DNA of 64,000 bases from the NCBI GenBank assembly GCA_012034405.1, contig JAAVLZ010000014.1, positions 1 to 64,000 of the forward strand, written 5' to 3'. Positions 51,604 through 60,370 of the stretch are shown one piece after another. A program made the translations under genes and the position numbers. The first letter of the stretch is position 1, and each line of letters starts with the position of its first letter. The notes under the pieces are model-generated. The model was not told the origin of the DNA and ran no database searches. It worked only from the letters and a program-made list of their open reading frames with translations. The stretch comes from Oscillospiraceae bacterium HV4-5-C5C (GTDB lineage: Bacteria > Bacillota > Clostridia > Saccharofermentanales > Fastidiosipilaceae).

Positions 51604-51716
51604 AGAAAACGCCTCCTGTATTGACAGCATAACGTACTTTTAGCACATTATAAAGGAATTCAGTATATTGTACTGTTAGTTCATTATACCATCGTCAATA
51701 ACAGGAGGCAAGTATC
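51604..51716. promoter_or_regulatory. Mirror-symmetric divergent control region (XRE-cupin/LysE)
   Basis: The segment at 51610-51626 (GCCTCCTGTATTGACAG) is nearly the reverse complement of the one ending at 51711 (CGTCAATAACAGGAGGC). Both genes therefore have almost identical leader and ribosome-site sequences. The AT-rich middle, with GTAC and TGTAC elements, probably holds divergent promoters and the regulator's operator. Confidence 0.55.
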
Positions 51717-52298
51717 ATGTTCAGTTGGGCGAATTTTCTGACCTACGCTATTATCACAGCGGTAACACCAGGCCCGAATAACATCATGTCAATGTCAAAC
51801 GCCGGACGCCTTGGCTTCAAGAAGTCGCTTTCATTCAATTTTGGTATATGGGTCGGTTTTTCGATCGTTATGCTGGTCTGCACCTTTTTCTGCAATACTT
51901 TGTCTGCGTTTATTCCCAAAATCAAGCTGCCCATGCTCATTATCGGCGCGCTGTATATGCTCTGGCTTGCTTGGAAAACCTTCAGGAGCTCTTCCGAAAT
52001 CAAGGAAGATCACTCGCGCAGCGGTTTTCTATCCGGGCTGTTGCTGCAAATCATCAACCCCAAAATCTACATTTATTGCATCGTGTCTATGGAGGCGTAC
52101 ATACTGCCCTTTTATCAGGGTAAGTGGGGCGTACTGATATTCTTCGCTTTATTGCTGGCGTTTATTGGGTTTGCGTTCACCCTCTGCTGGGCGCTGTTCG
52201 GTTCCGTTTTCAAACTGCTGTTTTCGAAGTATGCAAAAGTCACGAATACCATTATGGCTCTGCTGCTGGTCTATTGTGCCGCTTCGTTGTTCTTTTAA
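51717..52298 (+). CDS. LysE/RhtB-family exporter
   Basis: 193 residues, about six membrane helices, N-terminal TPGPNNIMSMSNAGRLGFKKSL typical of LysE/RhtB amino-acid and metabolite exporters. AGGAGG lies seven bases upstream. Paired with the divergent XRE-cupin regulator as a regulated export cassette. The exported compound (amino acid or analogue) cannot be told. Confidence 0.92.
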   Translation: MFSWANFLTYAIITAVTPGPNNIMSMSNAGRLGFKKSLSFNFGIWVGFSIVMLVCTFFCNTLSAFIPKIKLPMLIIGALYMLWLAWKTFRSSSEIKEDHSRSGFLSGLLLQIINPKIYIYCIVSMEAYILPFYQGKWGVLIFFALLLAFIGFAFTLCWALFGSVFKLLFSKYAKVTNTIMALLLVYCAASLFF

Positions 52299-52402
52299 GA
52301 TATATAATTTCCTCCACAAATTCCCGTTTGTCTGGCACTATTATACTCGCGGCATATGAACAGTTCTACATATAAAAACAGCCGGGCAGCCCCGGCATCA
52401 CT

Positions 52403-52433
52403 CTTACCCTGCATAACCCTAACTTACCCTGCA
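52403..52433. repeat. Short direct repeat near the right edge of the inserted segment
   Basis: CTTACCCTGCA occurs at 52403 and again at 52423 (20-base period), about 60 bases before the binding-protein C-terminus resumes. It may be part of an element end or recombinase-binding site. Confidence 0.3.
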
Positions 52434-52488
52434 AGCGGGAGAATGTCAAAGGAAAAATTGAATTGTATCAAACTCTGCAAGATTATAT

Positions 52489-52590
52489 CTGGAGGCCCTG
52501 CAAACGGTGTTGGAGCGGGATCCCAGCAACAGCTTTTTCCTGGACAAACTGGATGTTTACAAGACCTACAATTCCAGCGAGCTCAGCTGA
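52489..52590 (+). pseudogene. C-terminal fragment of the interrupted binding lipoprotein
   Basis: The frame reads LEALQTVLERDPSNSF, then FLDKLDVYKTYNSSELS, and stops at 52588-52590. It is a solute-binding-protein tail with no start of its own and lies directly before the enolase-superfamily and ABC genes, where the 3' end of the 50019 gene would be expected. Together with 50019-50535 it brackets the foreign segment. Confidence 0.7.
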
Positions 52591-52604
52591 AAGCGTGAAA
52601 TAAG

Positions 52605-53804
52605 ATGAAAATCAGCGCTGTAGACATCATCAGCTTGCCAGCTCAACGAACTCAGGCTCAGACCCCCGTTCTGGTACGGGTCTGGACAGATGAAAATCTT
52701 TATGGTTATGGCGAAGCCGGTATCTCCATTCAGCACGCGTCTCTGGGCTGCGTTGAGATCTTGCGGCAGTTCAGTCAACCGCTTTTGGGCCAGGACCCCC
52801 TGGCCCATGATGTCATCAGTGACCGGCTGCAGCGGCAATTCTGGGCTCGCACGGGCGGTCCGGTCCTGATGGCAGCCCTGTCCGCACTGGACACCGCTTT
52901 ATGGGATATAAAGGGGAAGTACTATAACGCGCCGGTCAGCCAGCTGCTGGGCGGCCGTTACCGGGATCAGCTGCGCTGTTACGCCAGTCAGCTTCAAAAC
53001 GGTTGGGAGAATCCCCGTTTTTTACAGACACCAGCAGATTTGACGACACTGAGGGATGCTTGTTTGAAAGCCTGTGCTCAGGGCTACAGCTGCATTAAAG
53101 TTGATGTCCTGTCACGCCACCTGGACGGCAGCCCCATCCCGGCTGAAGAAACGGCTTATCATTTATCGCTGCGCACCCTCAAAGAAGCAGAACAGAAACT
53201 GACGGTCATTCGTGACAGTGTAGGACCTGATTGTGAACTGATTATTGAGAACCATTGTCTGACCAGGGCACAGACTGCCATACAGTTAGCCAGGCTGGCA
53301 AAAGACTATGATCCCATTCTCTTGGAAGAGCCAGCTAACCCTCTGGACCTGTCTGATTATCAGCGCATCCGGGCAGCTGTCGATATCCCTTTAGCCACGG
53401 GAGAGCGCAGCTACACCCGGCGCGGCTTTTTGCCCCTGCTGCAGGCAGGTGTATTGGATACGGTCCAGCCGGATCTAGGCAATTGCGGTGGGATAACCGA
53501 AGGCCGTAAAATTGCTGATTTGGCGGATACCTATTCCGTTTCTGTTCAGACGCATACCTGCAACACCCCCATCAGTGTTGCTTGCGCGCTGCAATTTGAG
53601 GCAGCCATACCAAACTTTATCTTCCATGAACATCATACCTGTAATACGCTGCCTGCAGTCCGGGCTCTCTGCTTATACGATGACCAGCCGGTCAACGGTT
53701 ATATCCAGGTCCCCCAAAGGCCAGGGATCGGCAATGAGCTGAGTCCCCAGGCCTTGGCTCAGGCCCAGATAATCCACGTCGGGCCGCGCCATGAGGGTAT
53801 CTGA
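52605..53804 (+). CDS. Enolase-superfamily enzyme (mandelate racemase/sugar-acid dehydratase type)
   Basis: 399 residues. N-terminal capping domain (VRVWTDENLYGYGEAGIS, LMAALSALDTALWDIKGKYYNAPVSQLLGG) and TIM barrel with metal ligands in ELIIENHC, ILLEEP and ATGERSY, and a late His (SVQTHTCNTP). This resembles the galactonate/mannonate dehydratase-RspA branch. It should abstract the alpha-proton of a carboxylate, giving dehydration or epimerisation. It sits between the binding-protein remnant and the ABC genes and is probably co-transcribed, so the imported compound may be its substrate or a precursor. Substrate unknown. Confidence 0.87.
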   Translation: MKISAVDIISLPAQRTQAQTPVLVRVWTDENLYGYGEAGISIQHASLGCVEILRQFSQPLLGQDPLAHDVISDRLQRQFWARTGGPVLMAALSALDTALWDIKGKYYNAPVSQLLGGRYRDQLRCYASQLQNGWENPRFLQTPADLTTLRDACLKACAQGYSCIKVDVLSRHLDGSPIPAEETAYHLSLRTLKEAEQKLTVIRDSVGPDCELIIENHCLTRAQTAIQLARLAKDYDPILLEEPANPLDLSDYQRIRAAVDIPLATGERSYTRRGFLPLLQAGVLDTVQPDLGNCGGITEGRKIADLADTYSVSVQTHTCNTPISVACALQFEAAIPNFIFHEHHTCNTLPAVRALCLYDDQPVNGYIQVPQRPGIGNELSPQALAQAQIIHVGPRHEGI

Positions 53805-53839
53805 ACCGCGGTCAGAAGATAACCAACGGGTAAATAGAT

Positions 53840-54631
53840 ATGTATAAGCTAGAGATGCAAGATATTTCCTATCATTATCCCAGCAGTCAGTCGCGTTCCG
53901 CAGGTATTGATCACATCAGTCTGCAAATTCCGGCGGGCGAATTCTGTTGTCTGTTGGGTCCGTCCGGCTGCGGAAAGAGCACCCTTTTGAATGTTTTGGC
54001 AGGTCTTAATCATCCCCAGAGCGGGCGCTTGCTGATTGACGGTCTGGTCGTCAACGGACCCGGTCTGAACCGGGCAGTCGTTTTTCAGCATTATTCGCTT
54101 TTCCCCTGGTTAACAGCCCGTCAGAATATTGTGTTTGGGATCCGCCAAAGCGGCCAGCTCAAAGACCGCCGGGAGCAGCAGCGCCTGGCCAGTCATTATC
54201 TGGAAAAAACAGGCCTTAGTCACGCCGCTGACCAGTATCCTGGATCGCTGTCCGGCGGGATGCAGCAGCGTGTCGCCATTGCCCGCGCGTTAGCCATGAA
54301 CGCGGATATCCTGCTCATGGACGAGCCCTTTGGCGCGCTGGATCCGCGGACCCGCGCCGAATTGCAGCTTTTACTCAGTCGCCTATGTCAGGCCCAGCAA
54401 AAGACCGTGGTGTTTGTCACGCATCATATCAACGAAGCGCTGCTGTTGGCAGATCGAGTGATGATCATGTCTCCTCAGCAGCTGGCAACCATCTTGCCAG
54501 TGACGCTCGCCCGCCCCCGCCATCCGGAAACGCTACTGGCAGACCCGGCTTACCCAACGCTACGCCGGCAACTGCTGTCGCTGTTTTATCATCAGGTGGC
54601 AGATGAGCTCAGTGAGGACGCTTCTTTATGA
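53840..54631 (+). CDS. Nitrate/sulfonate/taurine-type ABC transporter ATPase
   Basis: 263 residues: Walker [16 protein letters not shown]-loop [16 protein letters not shown], signature [17 protein letters not shown], Walker [17 protein letters not shown]. Class of SsuB/TauB/NrtD. Overlaps the permease start by four bases (ATGA). Belongs with the disrupted binding protein at 50019. Confidence 0.92.
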   Translation: MYKLEMQDISYHYPSSQSRSAGIDHISLQIPAGEFCCLLGPSGCGKSTLLNVLAGLNHPQSGRLLIDGLVVNGPGLNRAVVFQHYSLFPWLTARQNIVFGIRQSGQLKDRREQQRLASHYLEKTGLSHAADQYPGSLSGGMQQRVAIARALAMNADILLMDEPFGALDPRTRAELQLLLSRLCQAQQKTVVFVTHHINEALLLADRVMIMSPQQLATILPVTLARPRHPETLLADPAYPTLRRQLLSLFYHQVADELSEDASL

Positions 54632-55500
54632 AATATGGTTATAGCCTGGTTACTGGACTTTATCTGCTAGCTATATCGGTCGTCTGGCTGGTACCCGCGT
54701 CCAGATCATTGGACTCGCCGCTGGCTTATCTGTCGTTACTCAGTCTGATAGAGCTGGCTTTTTTGATCAGCTACGCACGGCACCACCAAAAAAGCAGCCT
54801 GCTCCTGATCTGGGATATTCTCAGCCGGCTGAATCTGACTCATCCGGTCCTGCTGCCTCCGCCAGAAAACGTCTTCCACGTCTTTATAACACAACGCCGC
54901 CTCATGATCCAAGGCGTTATCAGTTCCCTGAAGTTACTGGCTGCCGGTACCGGTCTGGCCCTGATTACCGGCGTGGCGCTGGGGCTGCCAGTCGGCTGGA
55001 TCCCACGGTTGCGGCAGGTCGTCCTGCCCATAGCCAACTGTCTCAGTCCGATTCCGCCGCTGGTTTACACCCCTTACGTAGTCGCAGTGATGCCCTCATT
55101 TAAGGCAGCCTCAATCTTTGTCATATTTTGCGCGGTCTTTTGGCCAACCTTTCAAAATATGGCCTACCGCGCCGGGAATATTGACCGGCGTATTATCCAA
55201 TCGGCTCAGGTAATGGCTGTGTCAACCCCAGGTATGCTATTCAAAGTGATCCTGCCTTACTGTCTGCCGGGTATTATGGCTAGTCTGAACGGCAGCATAC
55301 GGGTAGCCTTGCTTTGCCTGACTGGTGCTGAGCTGTTAGGCGCCAGCTCCGGTCTGGGCTACTTTGTCAAAAAATACTCAGATTACGCGGACTACACCAA
55401 AGTGATTGCCGGTATCATCCTCATGGGCGCGGTGGTAACCCTGTTGATTAGTCTATTGCGCCGGCTGCAACAGGTGCTGGTCCGCTGGCAGGACAACTAG
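54628..55500 (+). CDS. Nitrate/sulfonate/taurine-type ABC transporter permease
   Basis: 290 residues. Two N-terminal hydrophobic segments, then the SsuC/TauC-like core of about five helices with TGVALGLPVGWIPRL, LSPIPPLVYTPYVVAVMP and the ATPase-coupling loop QSAQVMAVSTPGMLFKVILPYCLPGI. Last gene of the operon. Confidence 0.9.
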   Translation: MKYGYSLVTGLYLLAISVVWLVPASRSLDSPLAYLSLLSLIELAFLISYARHHQKSSLLLIWDILSRLNLTHPVLLPPPENVFHVFITQRRLMIQGVISSLKLLAAGTGLALITGVALGLPVGWIPRLRQVVLPIANCLSPIPPLVYTPYVVAVMPSFKAASIFVIFCAVFWPTFQNMAYRAGNIDRRIIQSAQVMAVSTPGMLFKVILPYCLPGIMASLNGSIRVALLCLTGAELLGASSGLGYFVKKYSDYADYTKVIAGIILMGAVVTLLISLLRRLQQVLVRWQDN

Positions 55501-55510
55501 CTGCTTGATC

Positions 55511-55957
55511 TCAGGCTTTTGATAAAGCAGTCAGGTGGTCGGCAATATGCATTGCAAAGTAACGATCATACTGCTCCTTGCTCAGCTGGCCAAAGAGCAG
55601 ATGCGGCTGCAGCGGGCCGGTCCAGGCATCAAAACGGTCAATCGCTTGCAGCAGTTGATTCAGGCCCGCGGCTGTCGTACCTTGCTCCGTTATGGGCGGG
55701 GATCCGGCCACATCCGCAGTCAGATTATGGTTCATATAACCCTGCTTCAAAAAGCGATGAATCGCAAGCCGCCCGACAGTCCGGCGCAGCCAGGCGGGCT
55801 TAAGCGCCGGATATCCTGTCATGGCGTAGTCAATCGTTTTAGCGCAATGTATAAAATCCTGGTAGGGCCGCCATTCAGTAGCGGATTGTAAATCAGAGCC
55901 CTCCAAGGTTTGCAGCAGCTGCCGGGCTTCAGCCAGATTATCCAATTTGGTATCCAT
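55511..55957 (-). CDS. DinB-like/DUF1569 family protein
   Basis: 148 residues. His-containing helices (RLAIHRFLKQG, YFAMHIADHL) and the overall pattern resemble the DinB/DUF1569 four-helix fold, which can bind a metal through three His residues. Members are poorly characterised; some relatives are thiol transferases or stress-induced. It converges on the ABC permease with 10 bases between them. Family assignment is from pattern only. Confidence 0.5.
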   Translation of the reverse strand: MDTKLDNLAEARQLLQTLEGSDLQSATEWRPYQDFIHCAKTIDYAMTGYPALKPAWLRRTVGRLAIHRFLKQGYMNHNLTADVAGSPPITEQGTTAAGLNQLLQAIDRFDAWTGPLQPHLLFGQLSKEQYDRYFAMHIADHLTALSKA

Positions 55958-56044
55958 ACGTATCAGTCAGCTTTCTCTTCAGAATTACCCTATTATAACG
56001 CTGTCATCGCCTGACGGTCCTGCGCCTGGGTTAACCCGGTCAGC

Positions 56045-57217
56045 TCACTCAGACTTCTTTTTGGAAACCACATCAAAGATAACTGCGGCCAGCAACACCG
56101 CCCCTTTAACCACCTTTTGCCAGTTGGCATCCACACCCATGATCGACATACCCAGGTTCAGCACACCCATTAATGTCGCTCCAATAATGACGCCGCCAAT
56201 GGTACCAGAACCGCCGTAAGCGGACGCGCCGCCAATAAAGCAGGCACCGATCGCGTCCATTTCATAGTTGGTTCCGGCAGTCGGATTAGCGGAGTTCAGC
56301 CGGGCCATGGTAATCATGGCCGTGACTGCCGCCAGAAAGGCGACATTGGCATAAGCAAAAAAGAAAACCTTTTTGGTGTTGATACCGGACAGTTTGGTGG
56401 CTTTCTGGTTACCGCCCACCGCATATAAATGGCGGCCGATTGTGGTTTTGGAGGTAATGTAGCCATAGATTGCCAAGATAGCGGCGACCCAGATCAGGAT
56501 GACCGGAATGCCTTTATACTGCGCCAGCTCAATCATAAAAAACAGGATCAGCGCTACCAGAATCAGATCCGTAATCAGCTCTTTGGTCAGGGATACATTT
56601 TCATAGCCTTTTTTGCTGCGTCCGGCTCTTTCTCTGAATTTATAAACTAACAGCAGCCCGCTCATCAAGACGCCGATCAGGACGGCGGTTTCATTTAATC
56701 CAGTCGTTTGGGGAATCATATCCGGCACATAGCTGTTAAACAGATTCAAAAACGGTTCCGGCATTGGAGATATGGTCAAGCCTTCCAGAACGACATTGGA
56801 TAAACCACGCCACATCAGCATCCCGGCCAGGGTACAGATAAACGGCGGGACCTTAATATAAGCAATGAGGTAGCCTTGCAGCACGCCAATAGCCAGACCG
56901 GCCAGCAGCATGACTATGATAGCCAGCCAGATGGGCAGGCTCTGCTTGACCATCATGGTCGCGCCAATAGCTCCGACCAGACAGACAATCGAACCAACAC
57001 TCAGGTCAATGTTGCCACCGGTCAGGATACAAAGGAGCATGCCGGCCGCGATCACAAACACATACGCGTTCTGCGCAATCAGGTTGTTCACATTTTGCGG
57101 ATACAGGAGCTTACCACCCGTCGCGATGGTAAAAAATAAGATGACCAGAACGGTCGCAATCATCATCATGTACTGTGACAGGGCGTCCTTGATTGATGCC
57201 ACGCGCTTAACTTGCAT
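56045..57217 (-). CDS. Monosaccharide ABC transporter permease (GguB/XylH-like)
   Basis: 390 residues, about ten hydrophobic helices. Motifs ILTGGNIDLSVGSIVCLVGAIGA and YGGSGTIGGVIIGATLMGVLNLGMSIMGV are those of the CUT2 permease family (XylH, GguB/MmsB). GGGAGG precedes the ATG. Third gene of a ChvE-GguA-GguB-type operon for pentose or hexose uptake. Confidence 0.92.
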   Translation of the reverse strand: MQVKRVASIKDALSQYMMMIATVLVILFFTIATGGKLLYPQNVNNLIAQNAYVFVIAAGMLLCILTGGNIDLSVGSIVCLVGAIGATMMVKQSLPIWLAIIVMLLAGLAIGVLQGYLIAYIKVPPFICTLAGMLMWRGLSNVVLEGLTISPMPEPFLNLFNSYVPDMIPQTTGLNETAVLIGVLMSGLLLVYKFRERAGRSKKGYENVSLTKELITDLILVALILFFMIELAQYKGIPVILIWVAAILAIYGYITSKTTIGRHLYAVGGNQKATKLSGINTKKVFFFAYANVAFLAAVTAMITMARLNSANPTAGTNYEMDAIGACFIGGASAYGGSGTIGGVIIGATLMGVLNLGMSIMGVDANWQKVVKGAVLLAAVIFDVVSKKKSE

Positions 57218-57246
57218 TTCTTGCCTCCCTATTTTTGCCGGTCAGA

Positions 57247-58785
57247 TCAGACCTTGCTATGCTGGATCAGATTCATAATACCTTCCTGAGTTGCACCTGC
57301 GGCTGCCAGTTCACCAACCATCCGGCCCTCATTCATAATATAAATCCGGTCGCTCATGCCAATGACTTCAGGCAATTCTGATGAGACCATAATGACGGAT
57401 TTCCCCTGGCTGATCAGATCATTGATAATGGTATAGATTTCATACTTGGCGCCAACATCAATGCCACGGGTTGGTTCATCCAGGATCAGAATATCCGGAT
57501 CAGCAAACATCCACTTAGCCAGCAGGACTTTCTGCTGATTACCACCGGACAGATGATCCACATTCTGCAGCACGCTAGGGCACTTGATCTCAAGTTTCCG
57601 AACATAATCTTTGGCAATATGAATCTCTTTATCCCGATCTATGACATTCAGGCGATTACTGATACTCTTAAGATTGGCCAGACTGGTATTGACCGTCACT
57701 TCATTTGACAAAATCAAACCGTTCCCTTTACGGTCCTCGGTTACATAGGCCAGTTTATGCTCAATAGCTTCGCGAGGGGTATTGAGGGCGACCGGCTGAC
57801 CATGAATCTTTAGTTCCCCTTTTGTCGCGGTCCCATAGGAATGGCCAAAAATGCTCATCATCAGCTCAGTCCGGCCGGCACCCATCAGCCCGGCAATCCC
57901 TATGACTTCGCCGCTGCGGACATAAAAAGACACGTCATCCACCACTTTTTTATCGGTGTAAACCGGATGATAGGTGGTCCAGTGGCTGACCTCCAGCGCT
58001 TTATCCCCTAGCTGTCGATTAGCCGGGCGCTTAGGAAAGCGGTCTGTCAATTTACGTCCGACCATGCCCTGGATTATGCGGTTATCGCTGATGTCATCCT
58101 TGCCTTTGCTGAGGGATTCTATGGTAGCGCCGTCTCTCAGGATTGTGATCGTATCCGCGCAATATGAAATCTCACTGATCTTGTGAGAAATGATAATCGA
58201 AGTCAGGCCCTGGGTTTTGAAGGACAGCAGAAGATCCAGCAAAGCTCTGGAGTCATCCTCATTCAGCGAAGAAGTTGGCTCATCCAGTATCAGCAGCCGG
58301 GCTTTTTTGGCCAGGGCTTTAGCTATTTCAACCAGTTGTTGTTTACCGGTGCCGATATCCTTGATCAGGGTATGCGGTGATTCATTCAAACCCACCTGCC
58401 GCAGATATTCAGCTGCCAGGGCATAGGTCTCATCCCAGTCAATGTTGAAGCGGTGTCCCCGTTCAACGCCTAAAAACATGTTTTCGCCAATCGTCATTTC
58501 TGGCACTAAAGCGAGCTCCTGATGGATGATGACGATGCCCTTGCTTTCAGAATCACGGATCGAGGCAAATTTCTGTACCTCTCCCTGGTAGATAATGTCC
58601 CCTTGATAGCTGCCATAGGGATAGATTCCACTCAGGATATTCATCAGCGTTGACTTACCTGCGCCGTTTTCACCGACCAGCGCATGGATCTCGCCCTGTT
58701 TGACAATAAAGTTGACGTCATCCAAAGCCTTAACTCCGGGAAAGACCTTGGTAATATGTTTCATTTCCAGCAGATCATTAGCCAC
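57247..58785 (-). CDS. Monosaccharide ABC transporter double ATPase (GguA/MmsA-like)
   Basis: 512 residues from GTG 58785, preceded by GGGGAGG eight bases upstream; the ATG at 58818 lies ahead of that site and is not supported. Two nucleotide-binding domains: the first with VGENGAGKSTLMNILSG, the second degenerate (GLMGAGRTELMMSIFG) with signature SGGNQQKVLLAKW and Walker B DILILDEPTRGIDVGAK. This is the tandem arrangement of CUT2 transporters. Lies between the binding protein and permease genes. Confidence 0.93.
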   Translation of the reverse strand: MANDLLEMKHITKVFPGVKALDDVNFIVKQGEIHALVGENGAGKSTLMNILSGIYPYGSYQGDIIYQGEVQKFASIRDSESKGIVIIHQELALVPEMTIGENMFLGVERGHRFNIDWDETYALAAEYLRQVGLNESPHTLIKDIGTGKQQLVEIAKALAKKARLLILDEPTSSLNEDDSRALLDLLLSFKTQGLTSIIISHKISEISYCADTITILRDGATIESLSKGKDDISDNRIIQGMVGRKLTDRFPKRPANRQLGDKALEVSHWTTYHPVYTDKKVVDDVSFYVRSGEVIGIAGLMGAGRTELMMSIFGHSYGTATKGELKIHGQPVALNTPREAIEHKLAYVTEDRKGNGLILSNEVTVNTSLANLKSISNRLNVIDRDKEIHIAKDYVRKLEIKCPSVLQNVDHLSGGNQQKVLLAKWMFADPDILILDEPTRGIDVGAKYEIYTIINDLISQGKSVIMVSSELPEVIGMSDRIYIMNEGRMVGELAAAGATQEGIMNLIQHSKV

Positions 58786-58875
58786 CGGTTTTACCTCCCC
58801 AGCTGTTTTGATATGCAACGGGCGGGTTAAGCACCCGCCCGCCTTACGGCTGACTGTCAGGTGACAGCAACCGGC

Positions 58876-60078
58876 TTATTGCAAATCAGCTTCCGTATAG
58901 TAGCCGGAATCAATCAGCAGTTCCTTGTAGTTATTGATATCGGCAAAGACCGGATCGCAGAGGAAAGTCGGGATGATACCGGTGCCGTTGTCATAGTCCT
59001 CCGTATTGTTGACATCAACCGTCTGATTGCTCAATACCTGACCGACCATTTTAACCACCTGGCTGGCCAGTTCACGCGTATCTTTAAAGACGGACATGGA
59101 CTGTTTGCCGGCAATCATGTTCTTGACGTTCGCCATATCGCAATCCTGACCCGTTATAACCGGCCATTCGCCATTGTAGCTGCCTTCAAGCGCATTCTCG
59201 ACGCCCAGTGCGGTTGAGTCATTAGAGCAAAGCACTGCGTCCAGATTGGATCCGTCACTGTAGTAAGAAGAGATAATGTTTTCCATCCGGCTCTGCGCGG
59301 TTTCCGTAGACCAGTTGGCTGTAGCGACATCCGCAAAAGCGGTCTGACCGGATTTGACGACCAGTTTACCCGCATCAATATAAGGTTGCAGGACATCCAT
59401 CGCGCCATTGAAGAAGAACTGGGCATTGTTGTCCGCCGGGTCACCGGTAAAGAGCTCGATATTAAAGGGGCCGGCCTGGTTTTCAAGATCCAGCTGATCG
59501 CGGATATATTCACCCTGGATGGTACCTACCTTGTAGTTATCAAAGGTAGCATAATAGGATACAGCATCAGTCTTCATGATCAAACGATCGTACGCAATAA
59601 CCGGAATATTCTTGCTTTTGGCTTCTGCCAGCACTGTGCCCAGAGAAGAACCGTCAATCGACGCGATCACCAGGATCTGATCACCATTAGCAACCATATT
59701 TTCAATCTGCGAAACCTGAGTTGACACATCATTGTTCGCGTACTGCAGATCGACCTTGTAGCCGGCTTTTTCCAGCTGTTCTTTCATGTTGGAGCCGTCT
59801 TGATTCCAGCGCTGCAGATCTTTTGTCGGCATGGCCACGCCAACTGTACTGCCGCTGGCGACAGTGGTATCAGCCGCTTTGGTTGTTTCCGCAGCCTTCG
59901 TGGTTTCGGCCGCTTTGGTCGTTTCCGCAGCTTTAGTGGTCTCCGCAGCCTTGGTGGTCGTTTCCGCAGCTTTAGTGGTCTGCCCGGCTGTGGTGCTGCT
60001 GGAGCTGCCACTGCAGCCGGCCAGCAAGCTGAAAGCCATGGCAGCGCATGTAACTAGGCTCAGTATCTGCTTTTTCAT
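58876..60078 (-). CDS. Monosaccharide-binding lipoprotein (ChvE/XylF-like)
   Basis: 400 residues from the ATG at 60078 with AGGAGG eight bases upstream; a start seven codons longer overlaps that site. Lipobox LLAGCSGS, a Thr-Lys-Ala-Glu repeat linker to about residue 72, then a periplasmic-binding type 1 domain (TVGVAMPTKDLQRWNQDG, IPVIAYDRLI, ELFTGDPADNNAQFFFNGAMDVL, GQDCDMANVKNMIAGKQSMSVFKD) as in ChvE. First gene of the CUT2 operon; aldose ligand likely. Confidence 0.93.
   Translation of the reverse strand: MKKQILSLVTCAAMAFSLLAGCSGSSSSTTAGQTTKAAETTTKAAETTKAAETTKAAETTKAAETTKAADTTVASGSTVGVAMPTKDLQRWNQDGSNMKEQLEKAGYKVDLQYANNDVSTQVSQIENMVANGDQILVIASIDGSSLGTVLAEAKSKNIPVIAYDRLIMKTDAVSYYATFDNYKVGTIQGEYIRDQLDLENQAGPFNIELFTGDPADNNAQFFFNGAMDVLQPYIDAGKLVVKSGQTAFADVATANWSTETAQSRMENIISSYYSDGSNLDAVLCSNDSTALGVENALEGSYNGEWPVITGQDCDMANVKNMIAGKQSMSVFKDTRELASQVVKMVGQVLSNQTVDVNNTEDYDNGTGIIPTFLCDPVFADINNYKELLIDSGYYTEADLQ
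59863..59979 (-). repeat. 18-bp tandem repeat (KAAETT)n in the ChvE-like linker
   Basis: Six consecutive copies of a hexapeptide KAAETT-type unit (one with an extra Thr, the last KAADTT) form the spacer between lipid anchor and binding domain. The DNA repeat is almost exact, so length variation between strains is expected. Confidence 0.9.
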
Positions 60079-60163
60079 GATATACCTCCTGGAATGCACT
60101 TAGTTTTTGAAGCCAGCTCTGGCTTCGCTTGACACTCTTAAGGTAGCATACATGTTGCACAGC

Positions 60164-60187
60164 ATATACCTGATATAATTGGTATAT
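60164..60187. promoter_or_regulatory. Inverted repeat upstream of the ChvE-GguAB operon
   Basis: ATATACC, 10-base AT-rich centre, GGTATAT, about 85-110 bases before the lipoprotein start. Candidate operator for the local sugar-sensing regulator. The rest of 60079-60370 shows no coding signal. Confidence 0.45.
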
Positions 60188-60370
60188 TTTTGAGCAGGTG
60201 CATATTTTTACGGTTGAAAACGCCAGACCCGCATTATTTTGTGCCGTTCTGAATGTCAGCGCAAAATAATCCTGTCATGGGCCGCTCATGCGCCCCTGAA
60301 ACAGATGAAAGGGAGATATGTCCAGTCCGGCCGGAGTCTGACGCGATCACCTGATACCAGCTGTTTGAGT

